A DNA stretch of 8,032 nt from positions 1-8,032 of the forward strand of contig PEWF01000071.1 in the NCBI GenBank assembly GCA_002779595.1. The letters run 5' to 3'. The notes under the pieces are model-generated. The model searched no databases. It was not told the origin of the DNA and was given only the letters and a program-made list of their open reading frames with translations. Positions 1 to 6,100 of the stretch are shown here, one piece after another. This DNA is from an archaeon CG07_land_8_20_14_0_80_38_8. Lineage in GTDB: Archaea > Nanobdellota > Nanobdellia > Tiddalikarchaeales > Tiddalikarchaeaceae. Position numbers and translations under genes: made by a program. The stretch's first letter is position 1. The number at the start of each line of letters is the position of its first letter.

Positions 1-71
1 ATTCGCCTTTCTTATAATGCTAAAAATAAATTATTGTAAGGGCGACGTCATAACCGCTAGACCATGAGCCC
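1..71 (-). tRNA. tRNA-Val(UAC), intron-containing, 3' part cut off by the window edge
   Basis: Read from 71 downward, a GGGCTCA acceptor strand is followed by T8-G9, a D arm, and the anticodon stem TCGCC with loop CTTACA. The anticodon UAC (38-36) decodes valine. The closing strand GGCGA lies at 7-3, after an insert, so the gene carries a 26-nt intron at 34-9 between positions 37 and 38. The splice motif is clear: loop bases CTTA pair with intron TAAG, with three-base bulges CAA and AAA on either side, and TAAT pairs with ATTA inside. The variable loop, T arm and 3' acceptor strand lie outside the window. The bulge-helix-bulge is the substrate of the archaeal tRNA splicing endonuclease. The isotype rests on the anticodon and on overall likeness to archaeal tRNA-Val. 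Confidence 0.9.
9..34 (-). other. Intron of tRNA-Val, 26 nt, canonical 37/38 position
   Basis: The expected cuts fall between the second and third base of each three-base bulge (CA^A and AA^A). This leaves a seven-base anticodon loop, CTTACAA, closed by TCGCC/GGCGA. The intron holds only a short TAAT/ATTA helix with an 11-nt AT-rich loop and has no room for a guide RNA or protein. Confidence 0.85.
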
Positions 72-97
72 GCTAAGGGGGTAATATCTTTTCTTCT

Positions 98-105
98 TTT
101 TAAAC
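98..105 (-). promoter_or_regulatory. Probable TATA box of tRNA-Val
   Basis: On the minus strand the sequence GTTTAAAAAG lies about 27-35 bases before the tRNA 5' end, the usual spacing for an archaeal TATA box. The assignment rests on sequence and spacing only. Confidence 0.5.
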
Positions 106-244
106 TTTAGTTTTGCATAATTTATCAAATAACTCTTGTTTTAAAATGCCTTTATTAAAACCACAAATAATCATAGCCCTGCCAAAACCTATCTTCCTGA
201 AATTCTATGTTAAAACAATAAGAAATAGAATGGTTTAAAAAGTT

Positions 245-628
245 TTACACACCAGCTGTTCTTTTTGTGATTTTTTCAAAATGCAGGCCTTCTATTGCCA
301 ATTCTACTGCCACTGGAAGTGCTTTTATTTTTGTGAAAAAAGTTTTCAGGATTAGTTTCCAGTATAAGAATCTTGATTTTGACATCACTCCTATACCCCA
401 CATGCTCTTAAAAAATGCCCTTAGTCCTGTTTTTGACAATTTGCTTCTTGCTTTTGGCTCGTAATTTTTAATGAATTCTTTTAACCTCTCATAATATTTT
501 TCAGGCGAATAAATAGTTGATATTATTTTCTTGTACCCCTTAATTAATTCTTCTTTGCCCATTTTTGGGATGAAATTTAAGTGCCCGTCAGTGTTTTCCC
601 CAGTGGTTTCTTTCAATATTAATAAACT
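245..628 (-). pseudogene. C-terminal remnant of a B12-binding radical SAM protein (DUF4070 region)
   Basis: About 125 residues resemble the extreme C-terminus of B12-binding radical SAM proteins that carry DUF4070. The recognisable stretches, from memory of the family, are ETTGENTDGHLNFIPKM, GYKKIISTIYSPEKYYERL and an ending like GLHFEKI. Family members are usually around 450-500 residues. Here the cobalamin-binding domain and the CxxxCxxC cluster-binding radical SAM barrel are both missing. The frame is closed upstream by a TAA at 629-631, and the only start candidate near the edge is a TTG at 616 inside the conserved region, so this is a 5'-truncated relic rather than a gene with its own start. 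An inverted repeat lies directly on the truncated side. The fragment cannot perform radical SAM chemistry. Family assignment is fairly firm; relic status is inferred from length. Confidence 0.7.
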
Positions 629-629
629 T

Positions 630-665
630 TACCCTCTACATTTAAAATTATGATTGCAGAGGGTA
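630..665. repeat. Inverted repeat between two truncated genes
   Basis: TACCCTCT (630-637) pairs perfectly with AGAGGGTA (658-665). Beyond one mismatch the helix extends inward by two more base pairs, around an AT-rich loop. It sits in the 617-690 gap between the broken radical SAM gene and the broken integrase gene. It could be a transcription-related hairpin or the end of a lost element. No matching second copy was seen in the window. Confidence 0.55.
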
Positions 666-690
666 TTATTGCGTTTTTATTCCAAAATGA

Positions 691-930
691 TTAATTCAGC
701 ACTTTATGTACATCTTTGAAATCCTTGTTTATGTTCGAGTCTATCTTGCAAAGTAATCTTAAATACTTTGCAACTCGTGGAATGCTCAACCCCTCTGCGA
801 ACAAGAAGTTGTGAAAGTCAAGCAAATAGGCAGTATTCGTTTCACTGCACAACCTATGCTCCCGAATTCCTTTAAGTCTCCACTCCAAAGTCTTACTACA
901 TTTGTGTATTTTCCAACCATCTTTCATCAC
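691..930 (-). pseudogene. Truncated tyrosine integrase, N-terminal DNA-binding part only
   Basis: The 79 residues resemble the SAM-like core-binding domain at the front of archaeal tyrosine recombinases. The typical pattern is a helix with LLDFHNFLFAEGLS, then RVAKYLRLLCKI, then NKDFKDVHK. Complete integrases have around 300 residues with a C-terminal catalytic domain (R...HxxR...Y). Here the frame stops just after the first domain and no continuation was found in the other frames of 617-690. The start is either the GTG at 930 or the ATG at 927. GTG is preferred because an AGGAG at 944-940 lies nine bases before it and an in-frame TGA sits immediately upstream. It cannot recombine DNA by itself. 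Some archaeal proviruses keep a split integrase fragment, but loss after integration is the simplest reading. Identification is by pattern recall. Confidence 0.55.
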
Positions 931-949
931 TCATCACTGCTCCTGAAGT

Positions 950-961
950 TATTTATAAAGA
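950..961 (-). promoter_or_regulatory. Probable TATA box upstream of the integrase fragment
   Basis: The minus strand reads CTTTATAAATAA about 20-30 bases before the GTG/ATG start. This is a strong match to archaeal TATA boxes and would give a very short leader. Confidence 0.5.
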
Positions 962-993
962 AAACAGGCTGGCGTATGTAATGAAGATAAAAT

Positions 994-1005
994 CGCAGGG
1001 ACAGG
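994..1005. repeat. Degenerate match to the 3' end of tRNA-Ser
   Basis: CGCAGGGACAGG matches 11 of 12 bases of the terminal part of the tRNA-Ser gene (2976-2987, CGCTGGGACAGG) in the same orientation. The similarity continues weakly into the T-arm region (ACTTAGAA against GATTTGAA). It lies in the 931-1058 gap behind the integrase fragment, where no gene was found. It may be a decayed attachment site or chance. Confidence 0.3.
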
Positions 1006-1053
1006 ACTTAGAAGCTAAGGTTTGATTTACGCAATAATATGGAATAGGTATTG

Positions 1054-1058
1054 AAAAA
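1054..1058 (-). terminator. Oligo-T terminator candidate after the 236-residue gene
   Basis: Five consecutive T residues on the minus strand immediately follow the TAA stop at 1061-1059. Archaeal termination often uses such T tracts without a hairpin. The tract is short, so support is modest. Confidence 0.35.
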
Positions 1059-1769
1059 TTATAAGTGTTTTTTCTTCCATTTGTTTAATTTCTTCTGTGC
1101 TTTTTCTCTGGTTTTCTTATCTCCATTCCAAGTGTGCCAGTCAAGGTTAACAGGGTAATCATCACATTTAATCATGTAATTAACACCTTTTCTTCCTTCA
1201 ACAACCTTTCTATCAAAACTGATTTCATCCCAGAAAATGTCGGATTTGTCAATTCCTTCAAACTTCTTATTCATCGAGGGGTCAAATAATCTGTTATTAA
1301 AACCTGCAATATAGTGGCCATATAATTTAACTCCATCTTTGTAAATATCAACATTCACTACCTTTGCTTTTCCTTCTCCCCCTTTGTATCTTAAATAATT
1401 ATTAATAAAATCAGCCGCGAACCGTGATTGCTGCAAACAAGTAACAATAACAGATTCATACTCTCCATTACTGCAAGGGTCTGGAAACTCAGCAGTTCTC
1501 AAAACATCATTATCTGGAAAAATGCCATAATCTCCTTTTAAAGACTTAATCCTATTATAAACAACATTAACAGTATCTTTAGGACTAATTATTCTTGCAA
1601 GGCTGCCTTCCCTTCTCTCCCCATTAATGCCTGTCTGGTAATCGTGACACAATATAAAAGGCATTTTCAGTGCTAAGTCATCAACAGAATTGATATTGAA
1701 ATACTTAGCTATAGCTGCGCACTTCTTATACTTTCCAGAATTAGATTTTAGCAATTTCAATAACCCCAC
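1059..1769 (-). CDS. Hypothetical protein with a possible transglutaminase-like Cys-His-Asp core
   Basis: This is a 236-residue protein without signal peptide or membrane segment, so probably cytoplasmic. No family was firmly recognised. Around residues 108-166 the layout resembles the transglutaminase-like fold of papain-type enzymes: a Cys (C111) at the start of a helix (TCLQQSRFAADFINNYLRYKG), a following strand KAKVVNVDIY, a His (H152) in a GHYIAGF strand, then an Asp (D163) in RLFDPSM. This could make a cysteine peptidase or transglutaminase, but the assignment is motif-based inference. The C-terminus is very lysine-rich (residues 218-235). The start is the GTG at 1769: no ATG lies upstream before an in-frame TAA at 1796-1794, and a TATA-like TTTTTTAAG sits about 28 bases ahead, which would give a leaderless transcript. 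It is divergent from the HEPN-MNT operon and next to a broken integrase, so it may be an accessory cargo gene. Confidence 0.7.
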   Translation of the reverse strand: MGLLKLLKSNSGKYKKCAAIAKYFNINSVDDLALKMPFILCHDYQTGINGERREGSLARIISPKDTVNVVYNRIKSLKGDYGIFPDNDVLRTAEFPDPCSNGEYESVIVTCLQQSRFAADFINNYLRYKGGEGKAKVVNVDIYKDGVKLYGHYIAGFNNRLFDPSMNKKFEGIDKSDIFWDEISFDRKVVEGRKGVNYMIKCDDYPVNLDWHTWNGDKKTREKAQKKLNKWKKKHL

Positions 1770-1792
1770 AATAATGAAAAGAGAAAAATTTG

Positions 1793-1801
1793 CTTAAAAA
1801 A
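1793..1801 (-). promoter_or_regulatory. TATA-like element of the 236-residue gene
   Basis: TTTTTTAAG on the minus strand lies 24-32 bases before the GTG start. Transcription would then begin at or next to the start codon, a leaderless arrangement common in archaea. Confidence 0.4.
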
Positions 1802-1802
1802 G

Positions 1803-1815
1803 TTTCGCTTCGAAA
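1803..1815. repeat. Short inverted repeat in the divergent promoter region
   Basis: TTTCG and CGAAA flank a three-base centre (CTT). It lies just upstream of the TATA-like element of the minus-strand gene and could be a regulator site. It is short enough to be chance. Confidence 0.25.
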
Positions 1816-1825
1816 AGTAAGTAAA

Positions 1826-1836
1826 AAGCGCTGGGA
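1826..1836. repeat. 11-bp exact match to the 3' end of tRNA-Ser (putative att remnant)
   Basis: AAGCGCTGGGA is identical to 2973-2983, which covers the last eight bases of the tRNA-Ser gene plus three flanking bases, in direct orientation. The two copies enclose exactly the promoter region and the HEPN-MNT operon. This is the geometry left when a small element inserts at a tRNA 3' end, but 11 bp is short. Confidence 0.4.
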
Positions 1837-1844
1837 AAATTTAT

Positions 1845-1883
1845 TGGTGTAAAATACACATAATAAAGGCGTAAAATAAACCA
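1845..1883. repeat. Upstream 39-bp direct repeat (operator candidate, copy 1)
   Basis: This copy matches 1903-1941 at 38 of 39 positions (C1870 against T1928). It contains two related units, GGTGTAAAATACAC (1846-1859) and GGCGTAAAATAAAC (1868-1881), 22 bases apart. The first contains a perfect dyad, GTGTA-AAA-TACAC (1847-1859). Confidence 0.85.
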
Positions 1884-1887
1884 GAAT

Positions 1888-1900
1888 ATTTATAAATAAT
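1888..1900 (+). promoter_or_regulatory. TATA box of the HEPN-MNT operon
   Basis: ATTTATAAATAAT lies between the two 39-bp repeats and about 45-50 bases before the ATG at 1941. Transcription would start near 1918-1922, inside the second repeat. A protein bound to either repeat would therefore interfere with transcription-factor or polymerase binding. Confidence 0.6.
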
Positions 1901-1902
1901 TA

Positions 1903-1941
1903 TGGTGTAAAATACACATAATAAAGGTGTAAAATAAACCA
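1903..1941. repeat. Downstream 39-bp direct repeat (operator candidate, copy 2)
   Basis: The second copy, with units GGTGTAAAATACAC (1904-1917) and GGTGTAAAATAAAC (1926-1939), runs exactly to the A of the start codon. Its GGTG at 1926-1929 also fits the archaeal anti-Shine-Dalgarno sequence, 11 bases before the ATG, so an operator and a ribosome site may coincide. Confidence 0.85.
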
Positions 1942-2360
1942 TGACTACTTTGAAAAGACATGCAGAACTATTGCAGCAAAGTATTGAAATAATAGACAAC
2001 ACATTAGCTAAAGGGCTTATGAGTAATCCGCGAGCTGTTGGTTTTGCCACTAGCGCAGGAAGTATTGACTTATTATCAATTTACCTGCACAAACTAGGAA
2101 AAATAAGTATTGGTAAAATTATTGAACACCAATGGTTTAAAAAACCTGCAAAAGAACAGAAAAAAGAACCCTTATATGAAAGAAAAGTTGGGGTTGATTT
2201 TCTTAAGAAAAACGAAATATATGATTTGCTTTGTGAAATAGAAGAAAAAAGAACTATTCTTGCATATGGAAACCCAACAGGGAAAGATGTTGAGAAATGC
2301 ATTAATTCCTTTTGGAAATTAAAAAAATTAATTGAAGATTTAACAGGTGAGGAACTGTGA
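1941..2360 (+). CDS. HEPN-like protein, probable toxin of a HEPN-MNT module
   Basis: This 139-residue, mostly alpha-helical protein is encoded directly before, and overlapping, a minimal nucleotidyltransferase. That is the arrangement of HEPN-MNT toxin-antitoxin pairs, in which the HEPN protein is usually an RNase. Helices occur around residues 4-25, 38-62, 86-103 and 115-135. The HEPN active site normally reads R-x4-H. Here the equivalent stretch at 104-111 is RTILAYGN, so the Arg (R104) is present but the His is replaced by Tyr (Y109). Some archaeal HEPN families, as I recall them (UPF0332-like, R..aDY), show a similar variant. The middle motif GFATSAGSIDLLSIYLHK (residues 34-51) packs small residues typical of a helix pair. 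The ATG start follows a GGTG ribosome site. The role is inferred mainly from gene pairing and fold pattern. Confidence 0.6.
   Translation: MTTLKRHAELLQQSIEIIDNTLAKGLMSNPRAVGFATSAGSIDLLSIYLHKLGKISIGKIIEHQWFKKPAKEQKKEPLYERKVGVDFLKKNEIYDLLCEIEEKRTILAYGNPTGKDVEKCINSFWKLKKLIEDLTGEEL
2346..2352 (+). promoter_or_regulatory. Strong ribosome binding site of the MNT gene
   Basis: GGTGAGG is complementary to the archaeal 16S rRNA tail and lies four bases before the GTG at 2357. It supports that start over later ATG codons and shows that the second gene can be initiated independently although it overlaps the first. Confidence 0.7.
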
Positions 2361-2968
2361 AAAAAGCTTATGCATACACTTATTCTTTCCTGTCTTTTTT
2401 AATGCCAAAATTAGAACTTGGATTAATCAAGAATATTATCCTTTTTGGGTCAGTAACAAGAGACGAATTTGACAAAAATAGTGATATTGATTTATTTATA
2501 GAAATATATGATTCAAGTAAAGAAGGTATTGTTAAAAACTTTGTTGATTCCGCACTAACACAATTCACTAAATCAAATGTATATAAAGAGTGGAAATTAA
2601 GAGGAATAAGTAATGCAATTAGCTGTATGGTGGGTGCTCTTAATGAACAGAGTGACCTTAAAAGAAGTATAATAAGCAATGGGGTAATCTTTTATGGAAA
2701 ATATTCAGAACCAATAAAAGGAAATAATTACACTTTATTTAATATTGAGACGATTAGTGAAAAAAATAAAAGATACAGAGTATTCAGAAAACTCTTCGGA
2801 AGAAAAGAAAAAGGAAAAATAATAAAAAAAGGATTAGTTGAAGGATTAGGAGGAAAGCAAATATCAACACGGACTTTCATCCTTCCATTAGAACAAACAC
2901 CCATAATTCTAAAACTGTTAAAAAAAGAAAAAACAAATTACTCAATAATAGAAATAAACACAGATTAA
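2357..2968 (+). CDS. MNT-family nucleotidyltransferase, probable antitoxin partner of the HEPN protein
   Basis: This 203-residue protein has the hallmark of minimal nucleotidyltransferases: a GS motif followed by DxD (residues 31-45, GSVTRDEFDKNSDID, with D43 and D45 as metal ligands). Known MNT antitoxins neutralise HEPN toxins by binding or by AMP transfer to them; that role here is inferred. The usual third catalytic carboxylate strand appears as NAISCMVGAL (86-95), which lacks an acidic residue. It is followed by DLKRSIISNGVIFYGKY (100-116), a pattern I recall from an archaeal MNT family. A basic C-terminal extension (137-200, RYRVFRKLFGRKEKGK onwards) probably binds nucleic acid or the partner. 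The GTG start overlaps the previous stop as GTGA and is preceded by a strong ribosome site. The gene ends seven bases from the convergent tRNA-Ser. Confidence 0.8.
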   Translation: MKKAYAYTYSFLSFLMPKLELGLIKNIILFGSVTRDEFDKNSDIDLFIEIYDSSKEGIVKNFVDSALTQFTKSNVYKEWKLRGISNAISCMVGALNEQSDLKRSIISNGVIFYGKYSEPIKGNNYTLFNIETISEKNKRYRVFRKLFGRKEKGKIIKKGLVEGLGGKQISTRTFILPLEQTPIILKLLKKEKTNYSIIEINTD

Positions 2969-2971
2969 AAA
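2967..2971 (-). terminator. Oligo-T terminator candidate of tRNA-Ser
   Basis: Five T residues on the minus strand begin five bases after the mature tRNA 3' end. The same bases include the last two bases of the convergent MNT stop codon, so the two transcripts meet in less than ten base pairs. Confidence 0.45.
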
Positions 2972-2975
2972 TAAG

Positions 2976-3109
2976 CGCTGGGACAGGGATTTGAACCCTG
3001 GCTCCCTTGCGGGAACAGGTTATTTGCAAGACATCTAATGACAGGACTCTTAAAAGTCAGTCCTTGTCTTTTAGCAAACCTGCGCATTAGACCGCTCTGC
3101 CATCCCAGC
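2976..3109 (-). tRNA. tRNA-Ser(GCU) with a 50-nt intron
   Basis: Read from 3109 downward, exon 1 (3109-3072) and exon 2 (3021-2976) join to an 84-nt tRNA. The acceptor GCTGGGA pairs with TCCCAGC, followed by discriminator G73, the usual base in serine tRNAs. The D stem has three pairs (GCA/TGC). The anticodon stem is CAGGT/ACCTG with loop TTGCTAA, giving anticodon GCU (3075-3073). The long variable arm is TCCC-GCAA-GGGA, and the T arm is CAGGG-TTCAAAT-CCCTG. No CCA is encoded. It reads AGC/AGU serine codons. The precursor shows a bulge-helix-bulge: TTGC pairs with GCAA, with bulges TAA and ATA, and AAGACA pairs with TGTCTT on the intron side. The gene lies nine bases downstream of the giant surface-protein stop and may be transcribed from its own promoter inside that gene's end. 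Confidence 0.95.
3022..3071 (-). other. Intron of tRNA-Ser, 50 nt, between positions 37 and 38
   Basis: Splicing at TA^A and AT^A in the two three-base bulges restores a perfect anticodon loop. Inside the intron, AGGACT pairs with AGTCCT around a ten-base loop, making a second stem above the splice motif. One CTGA-like box is present but no box C, so it is not a C/D guide RNA. Confidence 0.9.
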
Positions 3110-3118
3110 AGAATAAAA

Positions 3119-6100
3119 TTACTTTACGAGTATTTTATTTAAAAAATTAACTAATATTTCAAAAATTGTGACTTCATCAAGTGAGTAAACATCAAATATT
3201 TTATTGCTTGGGGGATTCGCGACTATGTTCACTGAGAATTGATTAATGGTGACTTCATCAGGATTGTTCAGATTCGTCATTGTAAGCGTTAACGTCATTG
3301 TCCCGCTGATTACTGGGTAAATGTCTATATAATTTGTTGAATTTTCAAAACCCTGCACTATTGCCTGCATATTCTTGGTTTTTGTATTCGTGAAGTGCGC
3401 GTAGCCCCTGTCATACGTTAAGTCAAACTTGTAAACCTGCGGGGCGCTGGAGGGGTTGTAAATTTTGAATTTTACCGCGCCTATGTATGACTGCCCCGAG
3501 AATAATACTGAATTCAGCACTGTTGTTTCTAATTCTGAAGCCCCGTATCCCCCTTCAATCCATGAATTATTAGTTGCGCATATGAGTATTCCTCTGATTT
3601 CGCCAGTGTTCACGTTAGTGTCTATTACTGCATCGCTTACTTGGTTGTTGCAGTCGTACAAGTTCCCGTTCAGGCAGAACAAACTGTTGTTTATGAAACC
3701 ATTAGTCATATTATCCCCGTTATAACAGCAGCTGGTTGTGCTTAACCAATTATCTTCTTCTCCATTATTCCCGCAGCAATATTGAGTATTGCCTGTTTTG
3801 TAATTGCTGAACCATTCCCAAGTAGTGCTTGCATTCGCGCAGTAGTTAATGTTAACGTCAGGGTCTGTGCTTGCACAGTCAGGGTCAGGAGGAGTGCATC
3901 CCATGCTGGGGTAATAAGTTTCAGGGCAAACGCCGTCCTCTACTCCGCAGTAATTCGGAACACCTCCGTAGCATGATGTTGTGCTGTTGAAAAAACTGTC
4001 ACTAGTGCTGTCATCACCGCAGCACGCACCCCAAGTGTCATCGCCGATGTCATAAGTAGTATCCCATGAGTAGCCGACAGCGTCAAAATACGCAGTTGGC
4101 CCGACTGTCCCTGAATCAGTCCTTAACTCAACAGCGTTTATACTGTCCTTTACCACTGCAAAATTGTAAGGCCCATATTTAATACCATTAATGTACACGT
4201 ACACTTGGTCTGCACCTAATCCTTCATAACCCCCGGAACTGCATTCAAAATCAATCCTAATATGATACCAATTATTGGCAGTGTACGATCGCAGAAGAGT
4301 GCCGGAACCATACCAGTAAATTTTGCCGTCATTGCTGAAAGCCACCATGCCTGCCGAGCCGCCGGATTCAGTTGCAGGATTTAACCTGACATTAAAATAC
4401 TTATTTGTGGCTGCAACTCTCACCCACATTTCCACGATGCCTGATACCTGCACTGACGGGAAAGTCTGGGATACAATTATCGCCCCTGCACCATTATCCA
4501 CAAGCTCATACACTTTATTATGCCCGTCAAGTCCTGAAATAATATTCGCAGTACAGCCAGTCCCGGAAGTATCAGTCCAGCCGCTCGGATCGCCGCCAAC
4601 CGCGTCATCAGTGAATGAATAAGTTCCCAAGTAATCAGTGTTCGCAAGCCAAATTAATCCTTCACTTTCGCAGTTAGTTTGTGACTGGTCCAAAGCAATT
4701 GAATGAAAATTCCCGTAATAGCATATGCTGCCAAACGCGTTAGTACTGTTATAAAAATAATCATCCGCATTATCATCACCGCAGCACGAGGCAACAGAAT
4801 TATCACCAAGGTCATAATCAGCATCCCAAGAGTAGCCGACTGCGTCCAGGCAAAAGTCGTAACCATTCTCCGCATTGCCGAATTCAAACACTAAGCGGTT
4901 GAAATAATCAGAATAAAACCTGTACTCATAAGGACCATAAAGAATGCCATTAATTGTAACATAAAAAGTATCTGATAATAATCCCAAATATAAACCATCA
5001 CCGCATTCAAAATCAATCCTGATATGATACCAAGTATTCGCGGAATAAGGCATTATGTCAACCCATAAGCCTGCCCTGTTCTGGTATTCTAATGTTCCGT
5101 CGGAATTGAACTTTACATAAAAATTGTAAGTCGAAGAATTATCAATCCTTATCCTTGTAACCTGAGTATTATTGCTTGGCAGCGCCCAGAATTCTATTGT
5201 TCCATTCGTTGGGTGTTCTGAAATAGTATTTCTTACATTGCCACCCCCTGCTGCATTTAAATCTGTTATTTTAAACACTTTACTATGTCCTTCATATTCT
5301 GAAGAAACAACTCCTGTTACATCTGCTGCCAAACTGTTCAGCCAACCGCTTGGGAATTCTCCTACATTATCATCAGTGAATGAATAAGTTCCAGGATAAT
5401 TCGGAGTGCTAATCCAGTCCAAGCCTGCACTTTTGCAGTTAGTTTCTGACCGGTCCAGTGCCGTAAAGTAATAATTGCCTGAATAGCACACGCTGCCAAA
5501 CGCGTTAGTTGCATTGTAAAAATTGTCATTAATTAAGTCATCACCGCAGCATGACGCGTACGTTCTGTTTGCTGAAGTGAACGGGACTTCGTTCCCGAAA
5601 CTTACAGAAGGCATCGGGTATGCGTAATTCCTGACTATTAACTGGTCCCATCTCGCGTACTCGCTGCCTGCGTCATACCCCATCCATAAGTGGACAGTAT
5701 TAAGGTTATTGTAAGACGCGGCTGTGCCTGCTGAAACGTACTCCACGTTGTCAATGAAAACTTTAAGGTTATGACTCGTGCTTAACACTCTCTGCTCAAT
5801 TTTGTGCCAAGTGTTGGACACGTAATTCGTATTAGTGTCAGCAAGTCCTGAACTTGCTGCGTAGTAAATATTATTGCCTGCGCCGAAGAATGTCTGCAAC
5901 TTGTTGGTGCTTCCTTCATCTATTCCGTAAGCTGCCCTTCTCTGCAGGTTGCCCCACATGTAGCCCTGAATTATTACATTACTTATGTTCGTGAAGGTTT
6001 TGTAAGCATTAGTTTCAATATTTAACCTGATTGATTTGCTTCCTGTCTTAGCCTGGTCTGTTACTACGTCAAATGCGGCGTTGGCGCTCCATCCTCCCTG

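Noticed and set aside
100..174. A 24-codon minus-strand frame starting MIICGFNKG between tRNA-Val and the radical SAM remnant
   Set aside because: It is very short, has no ribosome site and overlaps the likely tRNA-Val promoter. No family was recognised, although the residues look protein-like and it may be a relic.
924..938. Two GTGATGA sequences resembling box C of a C/D guide RNA on the minus strand
   Set aside because: No box D (CTGA) follows at a suitable distance, and the bases are explained by the start region of the integrase fragment.
1845..1941. The repeats as a miniature CRISPR array
   Set aside because: There are only two copies, the 19-base gap contains a TATA box, and no cas gene is present. 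An operator arrangement explains them better.
1841..2050. A hydrophobic 69-residue antisense frame opposite the HEPN start, like a small membrane toxin
   Set aside because: Its composition arises from reading the AT-rich operator repeats and the complement of the HEPN gene. It begins with a GTG without a ribosome site.
3022..3071. tRNA-Ser intron as a possible guide RNA
   Set aside because: Only one CTGA-like box is present and there is no box C or complementary target region. The stem is adequately explained as intron structure.
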